A stretch of 64,000 nt of DNA from Viola odorata (GCA_963691705.1 OY829537.1:67601352-67665351), one strand, 5' to 3'. Positions 10,210-22,079 are shown, counted from the first letter of the stretch. Notes: generated by a model from the sequence alone, not told the origin. Numbers and translations are program-made.

Positions 10210-12048
10210 ATGGCTAAAGAGGGATTTCTTACCAACAAAGAAGGAGGTGCACTCAACCGACCACCTTACCTCGACGGGAACAATTATCTTCATTGGATGA
10301 TAAAGATGAGAACTTTTATAGCCTCACTTGATTGTGAAATGTTGGATTGTGTCGAGAATGGCTTTGTTGCTCTAATGGAACCCGCCGGAGAAGGAGGAGC
10401 GTCAAAACCTCATGCATTTACAAGTTGGAGTGCTTCCATAAAAGCAAGAAAAACCTTGGAATCCAAAGCTATGTATGCTCTATCCGTTTCCATCTCTTCA
10501 AGTGAATTCAACTGGGTTAGCTCATGCAAAACCGCAAAGGAAATATGGGATACTTTGGAGATGACGCATGAAGGTACGACTCAAATTCGCGATCTCCGAT
10601 TAAATCAACTCAAGCATGAATATGAATTGTTCAAGATGAACAAAGGTGAATCTATCTATGATCTTAGCACAAGATTACAAAATTTGTGTCATGCTATCGA
10701 TAATCTTGGATGGTCTCCAAGCGATCATGAGATGGTTCGGAAGATCTTAAGTGTGCTTCCAAGCAAATGGGTTGCCAAGAAAGTAGCCATTGATGAAAAG
10801 GATGCGAAGCCTACATATTCACAGCTTATAAGCTCACTTACCGCATTTGAGCACGAGTTGAATTTGCATCACTTGGAAAAAGGAAACGAAAAAGAGAAGA
10901 GCAAAAACATTGCCTTTGAAAGCAAGATTATTGAAGAAGATGAAGATGAAACTCTTGCCCTCTTCACTAGAAGACTCAAAAAATTCTGGAAAAATGATTC
11001 CAAGAAGAAGAAATACCAAGGTGAGCCTTCTAACTCTTCTAAATTCAAGGTTAAAACTGATATTGTTTGTTTTGAGTGTGACAAACCAGGACATATCAAG
11101 AGTGAATGTCCAAACCTTGAAAAGAAGAAGAGGTATGAAAAGAAAGGGTCAAGAGACAAGGAGACAAGAAAGCATCATAGAAGAGCATTTAAAGCTACTT
11201 CCACTTGGAGTGATGAAGATGAAGAATCAAGTAGTGATCAATCGGAGTCCTCATCCGAAGATGAAGTTGCAAACTTGTGTCTTCGTGTCGACGTTGATAG
11301 TGATGCATCTCAAAGGAGTTCTTCATCGACTTCTACTTCTTTCAATGGATGCACGAATGTGTGCCTAATGGCTCAAAGCGATGATGAGGTAAACTCTTGC
11401 AATTCCTCTATTGATGAACGAAATTATGATGAATTGCTTGATGCCTTTAATGAACTAGCTACACGTTTTGAAAACTCCACTAAGAGAAATGCTTAACTTG
11501 TTAAGGAATTAAAAAGCCTTAAAAATGACATTATTGAATTAGAAGAGTTAAATACAAGTTTGACAAGTGAGAATAAATTGTTTGATATTGCATGTGGTAA
11601 AGCTAGAAACCAAAACATTACATGTAAACTTTGTGCTAATGCTAGTCAAGAAATTTTAGACTTGAATGAAAAGATAAAATGTCTTGAAACCACATTAGCC
11701 AAATATGTGCAAAGTAACCATAGTCACCATAATTGTATGAATGATCAAAAGAAAAATGATGATATGAGAGGCATTGGTTTTAACTCTTCCACAAGCATGA
11801 GTAATGGTAGAACCACTTTTGTCAAGACTTATTCTTCTAATAATCATGCTAGTCCATCAAAATCTAAAAATAAACCTTTACATATTAAGCCCAAATATAG
11901 ATGTACTTATTGTAATAAAAATGGGCATGTGTCATATTTTTGCTACATAAGAAAAGGGCTTAACAATGTAAAACACATCTGGGTACCGAAGGATACAATT
12001 GCAAATGAGAAAGGACCCAAACATGTTTGGGTTCCTAAAACTAACTAG
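10210..12048 (+). pseudogene. Sirevirus-type gag, one in-frame stop
   Basis: The first open part (10210-11496) encodes 428 residues: a UBN2-type Copia gag domain (LDGNNYLHWMIKMRTFIASL and later KEIWDTLEMTHEGT), then a basic region with a CCHC knuckle CFECDKPGHIKSEC near residue 295. Acidic and serine-rich stretches follow. After a TAA at 11494-11496 the same frame resumes to 12048. It carries a coiled region, a second knuckle CTYCNKNGHVSYFC and the HIWVPK/HVWVPK motif that precedes protease in Sireviruses. Gag forms the particle and binds element RNA. The single stop and loss of the downstream pol make this copy inactive. The start ATG at 10210 lies about 60 bp after the primer-binding-like site. 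Confidence 0.85.
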
Positions 12049-12059
12049 TTTGCTTGTAG

Positions 12060-13404
12060 GTGTGGCGAAAACCCAATGCGGATAAATGGCATTTGGATAG
12101 CGGGTGTTCGCGGCATATGATGGGTGATAAGTCAATATTCACCCATTTGGAAGAAAAGAGTAGAGGAAGTGTGATCTTCGGTGACAACCTAAAGCGCAAA
12201 GTTTTGGGTATTGGTAACGTTGGACACTCTCCCTCTATTGAGCATGTGTTGTTTATGCATGATCTTAAATTTAACCTCTTGAGCATTAATCAATTGTGTG
12301 ATAGAGATTTAATTATTATTTTTACATCTACACATTGTGAAGTTAGGAACATACACACACACGCTCACTTGTGTTTATTGGCAATATAGTAGGAAATGTA
12401 TATATGATTGATTTGAATGATATTCCTAACAATGATCATACATGTTTAAGTGCATTAGTAGATAATTCATCAATATGGCATAGAAGACTTATTCATGTAG
12501 GAATCGACCATATTGCAAAGCTATCTAGGAAAGAGCTAGTGCGAGGCCTACCTAAATTGAAGTATGAGGTGAAGGGCTTGTGTGATACATGTCAATATGG
12601 GAAGCAAACCAAGAGCTCATTCAAGTCCACAAAAACCGTGTCTACTTCAAGGCCACTCCAACTTCTTCACCTTGACTTACGGGCAAATGAGGACGGCTAG
12701 CATGGGTGGTAAGAAGTATGTTTTTGATATTGTGGATGATTATTCCAGATTTACTTGGGTAATTTTTCTATCTCATAAGCATGATGCATGTGATAATTTC
12801 AAAAGACTTTGCAAAAGAATTCAAAATGAAAAAAGTTCTAAAATTTTCAAAATTAGAAGTGATCTGGTGAATTTGAAAATAGCATCTTTCAAGAATTTTG
12901 CAATGAAAATGGTATTGATCATAATTTTTCATGTCCTCGCACTTCTCAACAAAATGGGGTAGTTGAGAGGAAAAATAGAACGTTGCAAGAAGCGGCTCAG
13001 ACTCTTTTAAATGAACATAAATTGCCAAAATATTTTTGGGCCGAAGCCTTTAGTACCGTATGCTATGTTTTAAATCGTGTTTTAATTCGGCTATTGCTTA
13101 ATAAAACTTGTTATGAATTATGGAATGATAGAAAACCCACCATTGCTCACCTTAAAGTCTTTGGGTGTAAATGTTTCATTTTAAACATCAAAAACAATTT
13201 GGAAAAATTTGATTCAAAGTCGGATGAAGGCATTTTTCTTGGCTATTCTACTACAAGTAAAGCATATAGAGTTTACAATAAGAGAACTCTAGTTGTAGAA
13301 GAATCCATGCATGTTGCATTTGATGAGACTAATCCTTTTGAAAGTGTGAAAAAGATAGCTAGTGATGATGATGAAGATTTTCCTACCGTTTCCTGGATAC
13401 ACGC
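12060..13404 (+). pseudogene. Sirevirus-type pol remnant: protease, GAG-pre-integrase, integrase
   Basis: Begins with the aspartic protease signature KWHLDSGCSRHMMGD and the conserved HDLKFNLLSINQLCD. The zinc-binding GAG-pre-integrase segment IWHRRLIHVGIDHIAKLS...CDTCQYGKQ follows, then the integrase core (FDIVDDYSRFTWVIFL, VVERKNRTLQEAAQTLL, FGCKCFILN, EGIFLGYSTTSKAYRVYN). The reading frame changes several times (about 12380, 12590 and 12970) and a TAG lies at 12698-12700. It ends abruptly at the join with the inverted gypsy LTR. No reverse transcriptase is present in the window for this element. Confidence 0.85.
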
Positions 13405-14231
13405 AGTAGAGCGTAGGAGTCTACTTTGATCTTCCTGGTCGATAATCCACAACCAAAAAGAATAACTGCTGCAATGACTGTTAAACACTAAATTGGCCAG
13501 ATTCAATATCAAACAGAAATGCGTTAAGAATAATCACAGAATGAATTAAATGCGGATATAAAGACTAAGATGATTAGTTAGGTCTCATGTATACTCATGT
13601 TCAAGCTTAAAATGCCTCTACTAAGAAGAATGTGTTTAGTTACTCATACACATAATTGAAAAGTAAGATAAGCAATGTATATAATTGATAATAATCCTTC
13701 ATTTCTGAAAGAGCGAAATGTATGAAAATATCTTTGAGATTCAAAAACCAGAGAAGGAGCCACCAACCAAAAATATCGTGAACCCCCTTCTCAAAACCGT
13801 AGGAAGAGTATAAATAGTCCTCTCTTCCTAGAGCGAAGATGGAAATAAAGGAAGTTAAAATCCTAATCAAACACTAATTATTGCTAAATTGTATTTGGGG
13901 GATCTCCTTCCTAAAATAGAGTTTTAAACAAAACTGGAAAGTGAGGCGTGAAGATAGCGCGTCCGAAGATGGCGCTCCAGAACATTGGTGGGATTGGCCA
14001 TGCTAATCTGTCTTGGTCAGGAACATGGAGTGCACGGTTAGTCAAGCAACCAGTCGGGGATCGGTAAATCCCAAAGTGGTCTAGAAGTAGCCTCATTCCT
14101 CTCTTTTTCTGCTCCTACCTCGACAAAGTCATTTCCTACAATAATCAGAGAATATCCACAGACTTCAATGGAGTACTATTCGAGAATGCAAGAAAATAAG
14201 TGGCAAAACCACTGTAATAATGGCTCAATCA
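13405..14231 (-). mobile_element. Gypsy LTR fragment, inverted
   Basis: Read on the minus strand this starts TGATTGAGCC at 14231 and aligns along its length with the solo LTR at 54619-56070. Shared blocks include TGTAGGAAATGACTTTG, GACCAAGACAGA, AAATACAATTTAG and the complement of GGCCAGATTCAATATCAAAC. It lacks the LTR 3' third, which is cut at the junction with the Sirevirus-type element. Confidence 0.8.
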
Positions 14232-14341
14232 ATGACATAATATCATCTCATAAACTATCAATATAAATAGTTCACAATTTTCCCACACGACAAGATCAAG
14301 AATAATTTTCCCAAAGTACAATTGTCATCTTCCTACGCTAC

Positions 14342-15751
14342 TTATAAAATATTGATTATATTATAAGATTGTCTTGAGGCCATCCAATTATTGAACATTT
14401 CAGTGGCTTTGTTCTCCCTCCATAAACTCCAAGCATCACTGGCTTCTAAATATGTAATTTTGTCGCTAGAATCATCTACTTCTTATGTATAATTACCATC
14501 AACCATGACTTCCATAGGGTCTATACTCATCTCTTGTCTAATGTAATTTTGAAGGATACAATAAACACTTATAATTCGACATTTGGTTTTCACAGGATAA
14601 TGTGAACAATCTTGTAAGATACGCCATCTGTTTTTAAGAAGACCAAAACACCGCTCTATAACATTCCTATCCTGAGAGTGCTTCATGTTAAAGAATTCTT
14701 GTGGTGTAGTAGGTTGATTCCCTTATCGCCATTCATTGAGATGGCACATTTGTCCTCTAAAAGGGGCTAAAAATCCTTCACCATTTGTATACCCCGCATC
14801 ACAAAGATAGTAATAACCTATAAAAATTAGATTTTATTTTATTATCCTAAAATGGTATACATTTAAGAGACAAAAACTACTTCATGAGCATACTAATATT
14901 ACATTTCAGGACTTTTAATCAATTTCTCCTTGAAATAGCACTTCGTAATACTCTAGAATCTTGGGCAGCGCCTTCCCATCCTGGTAGAACATAAATAATT
15001 TGCATTTCTTGTGAACATACACCTAGGACATTGGTACATATATTACCCTTCCTTGATCTATATCTAGGTTTCTCAGTTTCATCTACCATGACATCAATAT
15101 ACGCTCTATCTAAAGCACCTAAGCAATCCTTTTTCAACAAACAACAAGAATGTGTCAGATAGTTACAATCACTCATTTTTTTTCTTAAAATAGAAGGTTA
15201 TTATTAAATCTAATCAATACCTTAAACCATTTCCATTTGTTATCCGTTGAATCCTCAAGGACATGCTCTGGTTTCTTTACTAGCTTCTTATGTAGATGTA
15301 ATACGACATTAAGGACAACATGAAATTTTCTGCTAATTGTCTCTCTAGACCTTTGAACTTGACGCTGAACTAATCTATTCTTCTCATTGTGAGAGAACAT
15401 ATATAAAAAGAAAACAACCATCTCTTGTATGCCCATATTTTTTGTCTCTTGTAATTTCCCATCAATGACTAACAAATGACACAATTTCATAAATGCTCTC
15501 CTATCCATACGTACATTTTCCAAACTCCTTTTATCACTTTTGAATGCAATTTCACACAAGTTTAATTCTCGTATGTGATGTCTAGCTAAGGTTCCCATAC
15601 CAAAAGCAATACTTGGTCTTCTCTGATTCTTAAGTAGTAAAACTAATAGCAATAGCAGGCAAGAATAATCGGCCTCTAATATTTCTAGTTCTTCTATCAA
15701 AATTATTGAAAGAATCTGAAATTTTCTTGACAAAGGTAATAGAGCCATCAC
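14342..15751 (-). pseudogene. PIF/Harbinger DDE transposase, decayed
   Basis: On the minus strand the 5' part (15751 down to 15221) has the conserved N-terminal block RMDRRAFMKLCHLL...KNRLVQRQVQRSRETISRKFH. It ends WKWFK at a GT donor. A 92-bp intron (15129-15220) would join this to DCLGALDRAYIDVMV with catalytic Asp 1. LPGWEGAAQDSRVLRSAISR carries catalytic Asp 2. A second likely intron (14818-14902, 85 bp) leads to YYYLCDAGYTNGEGFLAPFRG, GNQPTTPQEFF and RNVIERCFGLLKNRW with the catalytic Glu. A C-terminal WSLWRENKATEMFNNW follows a premature TAA near 14483. Further stops lie in RRN*LK and EWR*GN. The DDE triad is readable, but the gene is broken. The product would cut and paste the element at TTA/TAA targets. 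Confidence 0.85.
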
Positions 15752-16898
15752 TGCAATTACAGTACAAAATTATTACCATATCATGCGTAATGCTCAGATT
15801 ATATGTAACAAATAGCAATATATAGTAGGCAAGCATATAATTAATATAGCAATATTTCTCTAATCAATTTTTAGCTGGGTGAGCTAGCATGTTTATTCAA
15901 AAAAAAATTATTACCCAAAGCAATAGGCACAACAACACTAATCACAACAAAAAATGTGCCAAGCAAGAAACAAGTAGTAGCAATTAAAATTACATAGCTT
16001 CGAATAAACATCCCTTTCTAAATAAATACAATAGCTTGAGCAGACATCTTTTAATAATTCCTTTTAACAATTTTTTTAAATCTGCAAAACCATGGTGTAA
16101 AAATAGAATGGTGCTTCGATACTAGAAAAGGGGAATTTAGAGTGACATGTATGTTACTAATAACTATTAACAATCATGATACATTTGATCTGGGATGGGA
16201 AGTGACCATTGTAAACACTCAACAACTTCTACAGCAAAGACAAGGTGATTGGTGACAACTCTGCTCATGCCTCAAAGGCAGGCACGGTGTCAATCTAAAT
16301 GTATTATTATAATTATTAATGTCTCAATCTATACCTTAGAAAAAAGACATCAATTTCTACTATAGAAAAAGAAATCCAAATTCTTACCCATGAAAACGAA
16401 ACGTCGATTCACAGAAGGTAGGCAAATAAAGGTCCAAGCCAAAGAAAACCCAAAATTAAGTATACAAAACAAACAAGATCGTACCTTGTAGCTAGGGTGG
16501 TATGGGTTTCGGTAACGGTACTCGCTCTATAGCTGATGTTCTGGATTTTTCTTATTCGGCTGACAATGTTTTAGGAATAGAGAAGAAGAAGACGATGAGC
16601 AGTGGATGAAGTTTTAGAAACAGAGAAAGAAGAAGTCGCTTTATTAGGTTATTTTTTATAATTAGTTTTGGAGGAATATGTCATTTAACAAATAAATTAA
16701 CTTTCCCTGTAGTGGGGAATCACTCTCCCCACCCCCTAACTAAGGAATCACTTTCCCCCATTTTTGGAAAAGTCAAGGCGGTTAAGGAAAGTTGGATTTC
16801 GAGGAGAGTGATTCCTTGTCGCAACCAAATGCAATAAAACTCGGAATCTCAGATTCCCGAGTCACTTTCCTTCCTGATTCCGCAAACCAAACGCACCC
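15752..16898. other. Harbinger right arm, noncoding
   Basis: No coding sequence beyond the transposase start. The last 100 bp form the terminal inverted repeat region ending CGCAAACCAAACGCACCC. Confidence 0.6.
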
Positions 16899-16901
16899 TT
16901 A

Positions 16902-17236
16902 ATTAAAAGTCTGTTCAATTAATTAGTAGTATTTAAACTTATAACAATATGTTTTTATATTTGTATATATTATAAAAAGATAAAATTCTATTTTAGTAAA
17001 AGAGGTTATAATTTTTTTTTATATGCTCATGTCTTGTTATAGACAAAGTATATAAATAAGAGTGAAAATTTAGTCCCAGTCTCATTTACCTGTCTCGTTA
17101 GTCCCGGCTTAGACGAGACCGAGGCTAAATTTAGACAGACTCAAGACAGACCTGACACCCATCGGGTTTGTCCTGTATAGAGAAAAAGAGTAAGTAAAGT
17201 TTTTTTTGACTTGTTTTGAATTGCTGTCAAAGTTCA
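16902..17236. other. Intergenic gap, nothing recognised
   Basis: AT-rich, with a short GC-richer stretch around 17080-17165 (CTCGTTAGTCCCGGC and CCCATCGGGTTTGTCC). No gene or element boundary is seen apart from the flanking ones. Confidence 0.4.
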
Positions 17237-19244
17237 CACTACAAACAAACTGTCACTTATCGACAAAAAAATACAACCAAAAAAATTCCACTCGCAAATT
17301 TTGACAATTTTCGACGAAATTTCAATATTTTACGACAAAAACATATTGCAAAAGCTTTCGATGAAAATAGTTTAGTTAAAAACTATCTTTCTTTGCGCAC
17401 GAAGTGTGGTGTGAAACTCTTTCGATCAATTTTTTTGTCGAAAAAAAGCACGTGTAGCATTTACAATGGAAATTTCGTCGTAAAACCTTTTAACCAAATT
17501 TCGTCGAAATATTTTCTAATTTGTAACGAAATTTCCGCCGCGCTAGTCCCTTTTTAGCGACGGAATCCATCACAAATGTGATTAGATAAATTAATATCTA
17601 AAATAAATAATTAATTATAGTAAAATGTTAGTACATTTATCAATTTATATATTAACAATTTAAATTATTTAATATATAAATTAATATTTTAATATTACTT
17701 AACTAATAATATTCATACCCAAAAATAATTAGAAATTGTATGGTCGTATAATATCTTGTTAGGTAATGTAGTCCAAATTAACAATATTTATTAATTATGA
17801 TAATATGTTAAATTAAATTAACTAATTTAATTTCTTATAATAAAATTTAATGTATTAATAATTTCTTGCCAAAATTCGATTTCTTATACTAAAAATTAAT
17901 GTATACTAATTAAGTTACTTAACATACAAATTAATATTCATAAAATTCGGTCAAAAGTATCAATGATTTTCCTTGGAAAATTTGAGCGGCCATAACTTTG
18001 TGTGCAGATGTTTGATTGAGGTGTATTTTTTTCACATATCCCATTTTTTGAGCTCTACGCTGTCTCAAATAGCCATAGACCAACATTTTTCCTAAATTTA
18101 TTATTTTTTTATTTTTTTACCGAATATCGTATTTTTTATGTCGTTGCTACTATTTGTTTTTGTCGATTTCTCATTTTTAGTCTTATGAATATTATTTATA
18201 TGTAATTTTAGTTCACATATGGAATTTTAGGTTTGGTGTCGGGGTTTGGGGTCTAAGTTATGGAGTTTTAGGGCTTAATGTATGAAGTTTGAGATTTAGA
18301 AGTAATAAGTGTCCATAATAGTGTGTCACTTTGTAATTATAATAAGATTCAATATGTATCTATGTTATCCATTACATATGATTTGAGTTTCAAGAACGGG
18401 GGTTGTGGGTTCGGATTCCAGGTTTAGAGTATAAAGTAAATATTTGGAGTATGTGGTATGAAGCAAAGGATTTGATGATAAAATATAATTTATTAGACAA
18501 AAAAATGCTTAGTCACGTTAATTAGAGTTTTAATTATAAAATATTTACTATTTATTAAATAAGTGTCACAATAGATTATTCTGCTTACTCTCTTTACAAA
18601 TATAGTTATCTAAACAAATTATAGTCAAAATAATTAAAATAATTAATTTTTAAGTTAGACTTAATTATTTATATGAACATATAAAAAATATAATTAATTA
18701 TTACTTTAAATGAGGGAGTTCTAAAAATATAATGAGAAAGAAAAAAGATAAAGAGAAGATTTAAGTAAAACAAAAAGAGGAACGTATCAAAATTGTAATG
18801 CAATAGAGAGAGTAAAGCGCGCGCGCGAGGGCACTCCAAGCGTCCATGTTTGAATCCGGAGAGTAGCGAAGGCAGGAAGGCTTGGTGCTGTGATGCGCAT
18901 GGTTTGTCACACGGATCACGCTTATTTCGAAAAATATTAAATTTGCGACGCAATACATCGTCGCAAGTTTTTGATATTTTAATGGAAAGGGTTCGTTGGA
19001 AAAAAATTCAATGTATTATCGACTGATGGAAAGCGTTCGTTGGAAAAAAAATTCAATGTATTATCGACTGAATTTTCATCGCAATTCCCTCGAAATTTTT
19101 TATTGTCCAGTATTTTGATCGAATAATTATTCTATGGATGAGTCATTTAGCGATGGAAAAATACGTAAAAAATGTCTATTTTTGACGAAATTTTGCTATT
19201 TTACGATGATAGTTTCCGTCGCTAAATGGTAGTTGTTTGTAGTG
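17237..19244. mobile_element. Non-autonomous CACTA element with intact ends (2008 bp)
   Basis: Left end CACTACAAACAAACTGTC; right end, read on the opposite strand, CACTACAAACAACTACC. The 3-bp duplication TCA flanks it (17234-17236 and 19245-19247), as expected for CACTA transposons. Many TTTTCGACGAAATT and CGTCGCAAA type subterminal words occur near both ends. No transposase is present. The interior is nearly all A+T. It is clearly related to 45143-46830 and, inverted, to part of 1894-2990. Confidence 0.92.
18983..19070. repeat. 44-bp tandem duplication in the CACTA element
   Basis: Two adjacent units starting TGGAAAGGGTTCGTTGG and TGGAAAGCGTTCGTTGG, each running to TTATCGACTGA, with a 44-bp period. 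Confidence 0.85.
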
Positions 19245-19247
19245 TCA

Positions 19248-19749
19248 TGATTTTGTTCATGACCATGAGCCTTCCTAAATGATTCGTGTTTTCTAAAACT
19301 ATTACTTTTTCTAAAACAATTTATCGCCCATCTCAGCTTTCTCCATGTTTGGTTTTGCAAAGATTCATCACTTTCTATCCTAAAAAAAATATAATAAATT
19401 TTTTTAGTTTATAACATTAAGCCTGTGGGCGTCCTGAAATCCAATAGCAGCCCCCTTTATACTTGAGTTGAGTTTGGGTTTTATATTTTTTGTTTAGGCC
19501 CAATCAAATAAAATATCCAATCCGGGCCCATGCCTAAATCTACATACAAAAAACAAAAAAACTCTTACCATATAGGCCTACGGTAAACCGACCGAAAGAC
19601 TTTAGTCGGTGCCCATTGACCTTAGAAATCATCTCAATTTCAGCTAGGCCCAGAATCAGCCCTAGAATGTCCAGGCACCTCAAAACCAGCCTTAACAATG
19701 ACCATTTAACCTCTAAAACATTGCTTCTAGGCCACCCCAAAACCAAACT
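19248..19749. other. Gap before the Athila-like element
   Basis: No gene recognised. A 68-codon minus frame near 19540-19746 has no domain. The left edge of the gypsy element lies somewhere in or before this stretch and its 5' LTR is not present. Confidence 0.35.
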
Positions 19750-20083
19750 AATTCACCTCTACAACTACCAGCACCTCCACAATAGTTACAAATAGCTAGA
19801 CCTGCCCTTAAGGAAACCCTGAATAAATTTATTCAGGCGAACCAGGTAGCTATGATCAGCATACAGAATCAAATCAACAAGTGATAAAAGTTAGCAAAGG
19901 AGATTGCCTTCCAATACGGTTGACAATCCGAAGCATAACTTGAGTGCAATTAGTTTGTGGAGTGGCACGAACCTACTAGAGAGGGCAGAGATAATTGCAC
20001 ATGAGAAAGAGATGCAATTGCACAGAGTGGAGCTATAGGCAGAAGTTATTCCAGAACTAGAAAAATAAATAGAAGAAACAATC

Positions 20084-20647
20084 TTGGCTAAGAAGCCGGC
20101 AAAGAACAACACAAACAATACACTCCAACAGGAGGAACCGGTAATCCTTCCACCTTTTCCACCTAGGTTTGCAAGGACTAAGATGGAAAATGAGGAAAGG
20201 GAATTTATTGATATATTTAAGAAAATAACAGTTAATATCCCTATTCTAGATTTAATAGCTAAAGTTCCTAGTTATGCCAAATTCCTTAAAGGATTATGTA
20301 CTAACAAGAAAAAACTTATAGGAGTGGAAAAGATTAACTTGAATCAAAGTGTTTCTTCAGTGTTTCAGGCTAAAGTTCCAGAGAAGTGCAAGGATCAAGG
20401 TACCTTCGATATCCCTTGTAAGATAGGCAACAAAAGAATAGAGAAGACCTTATGTAACTTGGGAGCGGGCATATATGTTATGTCTCTCTCAAAGTATGAG
20501 AAGCTAAACATTGGAACAATGAATGAGACCAGAATGGTCATTCAACTTTCTGATCGATCTATCATCTACCCCAAGGGAGTTGTTGAAGATGTTCTTGTTC
20601 AAGTTAACGATTTTATTTATCCAGTGGAATTTTATAATTTGACATAA
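20084..20647 (+). pseudogene. Athila-like gag C-terminus and retropepsin-like domain
   Basis: Contains PPFPPRFARTKMENEEREF, then VNIPILDLIAKVPSYAKFLK and CTNKKKL, the conserved linker between gag and protease in Athila elements. KCKDQGTFDIPCKIGNKRIE and LCNLGAGIYVMSLSKYEKLN follow. In active relatives the last block reads as D-L-G-A with the catalytic aspartate; here that position is Asn, so the protease is predicted dead. The frame probably starts further upstream near 19800, where gag-like sequence is broken by stops. Confidence 0.8.
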
Positions 20648-20654
20648 CATATGT

Positions 20655-20812
20655 TTTGGTACTTTTCTTTTATATTTCACTTTATTAATGGTGGCTCATC
20701 TACCATTTCTTCTTCTACTGTGTGTCCTTTAATTCCTTCGTAGTAGGGCTTTAATCTCTGCCCATTCACCTTGAATATGACACATGTTTAGGTACTTTGC
20801 TTTTATATTGTT
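20655..20812 (-). repeat. Inverted copy of the post-integrase segment inserted in pol
   Basis: Read on the minus strand this matches 23085-23205 downstream, including ACACATGTGTCATATTCAAGG-like sequence, GTGAATGGGCAGAGATT and the ACACACAGTAGAAGAAGAAATG block. It is bracketed by direct copies of TTTATCCAGTGGA (about 20616 and 20809). It sits where the N-terminal part of reverse transcriptase should be. Confidence 0.8.
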
Positions 20813-20874
20813 TATCCAGTGGACTTTTATATTGATTGAGAGGATAACAGGTAAGTCCCAATATTGTTTTCTCG

Positions 20875-21800
20875 ATGGATACTCAGGGTTTCACAAAATT
20901 CCTGTGTCCCTTGAGGATCAATAGAAAACAACCTTTACTTGCCCTTTTGGAACTCTTGCATATAGCAGAATGCCATTTGGTATGTGTAATGCTCCTGCTA
21001 TATTTCAAAGATGCATGGTTAGCATAATTTCTAATTATGTAGAAAAAAGTATCGAGGTTTTCATGGATGACTTTATAGTGCCTGGAGATATTTTGATCAC
21101 TGTCTTAAAAACCTTGAAGACATTCTGAAAAGATGCATTGAAACTAACTTAGTTTTGAACTTTGAAAAAAGTCATTTCATGGTAGATCAAGGCATAGTTC
21201 TTAGCTATGTAATCTCCCAAGAAGGAATAAAGGTAGACCAAGCTAAAATAGACATTATTAAAAATCTACCTTACTCCTCTTGTGTTAGAGAGGTTCATTC
21301 TTTCCTTGGACATCCAGGGTTTTACAAGCGCTACATCAAGGATTTTTTCAAGGTTGCAAAACCCACGTGCAAACTTCTCCAAAAAAAAAATGAGTTTAAT
21401 TTTAATGATGCTTGTAAGAAGGTCTTCAATGAGTTGAACGAGAACCTCATCACTGCCCCTGTGATCCGTGCACTAGATTGGAGCTTGCCCTTTGAAATCA
21501 CGTGTGATGCTAGCAACTCAGCAGTTGGAGCAGTTCTTGGGCCAAAAAAAGGGAAAGAATTGCATGTGATCCACTATGCCTCCAAGATGTTGGATGATGG
21601 TCAGAGAAACTACACCACTAAAGAACATGAGCTATTTTCTATAATATTTGCTCTTGATAAATTTAGATCTTATTTATTAGTAACAAAAGTTATCATTTTC
21701 TCTAACCATGCAGCCTTGAGGTACCTCTTGGTCAAGAAGGAGGCCAAACCTCGACTGATCAGATCAAATGGATATTGCTACTCCAAGAATTAAACTTGGA
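20875..21800 (+). pseudogene. Athila-like reverse transcriptase and RNase H
   Basis: The first frame reads LDGYSGFHKIPVS, KTTFTCPFGTLAYSRMPFGM and IEVFMDDFIVPG, with the polymerase active site FMDD at 21060-21071. After a frame change the open part 21155-21793 gives the RT thumb (SFLGHPGFYKRYIKDF) and RNase H (FEITCDASNSAVGAVLG, HYASKMLDDGQRNYTTKEHE, SNHAALRYLL). The palm domain's first portion is missing because of the inverted segment before it. A stop within EDQ*KTT adds to the damage. Confidence 0.85.
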
Positions 21801-22079
21801 AATTAGAGACAAGAAAGGAAGGGAGAACCTCATTGTGGGGCACTTGAGAAGAATTCATGTCAACAAAGATTTAGAGCAGGTAAAGGATGACTTTTCAGAT
21901 GAACACTTATTCCTTATTCAAGCAAAATACCATGGTATTCTGACATTGCCAATTACATTGCCACTAGTAAGTTTTATGGTGAATTCTCTGGCTATGAGAA
22001 GGCTAAAACCAAGAAGGAGTCTAGACATTATGTATGGGATGATCCATATATGTGGAGAATTAGTACTGACTAGATTTTG

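Larger units (their letters stand above)
5919..13404 (+). mobile_element. Sirevirus-type Ty1/Copia retrotransposon, 3' truncated
   Basis: The presumed 5' LTR begins TGTTGGCCCAAGAGG (5919) and ends GGATTATCA at 10147. It is about 1.19 kb after removing the solo LTR at 6961-10002. The primer-site-like ATTGGTAGCGGGGC follows directly. A long acidic gag with a CCHC knuckle, a second CCHC box, the WVPK motif and a DSGC protease then lead into integrase. The sequence stops inside the integrase C-terminal region near 13404. Reverse transcriptase, RNase H and the 3' LTR are absent. At that point it is joined to an inverted gypsy LTR, implying a deletion that removed both partners' ends. The exact LTR start is inferred from TG and similarity in style, with no surviving duplication to confirm it. 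Confidence 0.8.
5582..16898 (-). mobile_element. PIF/Harbinger DNA transposon, enlarged by nested insertions
   Basis: The left end GGTAGCGTTTGGTTCACGG and the complement of the right end, GGGTGCGTTTGGTTTGCGG, are matching terminal inverted repeats of PIF/Harbinger type. TTA flanks both ends (5579-5581 and 16899-16901), the 3-bp duplication expected for this superfamily. A matching DDE transposase lies on the minus strand at 14342-15751. Only about 337 bp of the left arm (5582-5918) and about 2.7 kb of the right part (14232-16898) are native. The remainder is a Sirevirus-type element, a solo LTR inside it and a gypsy LTR fragment. No Myb-like second protein was found, so it may have been lost with the deleted interior. 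Confidence 0.85.
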
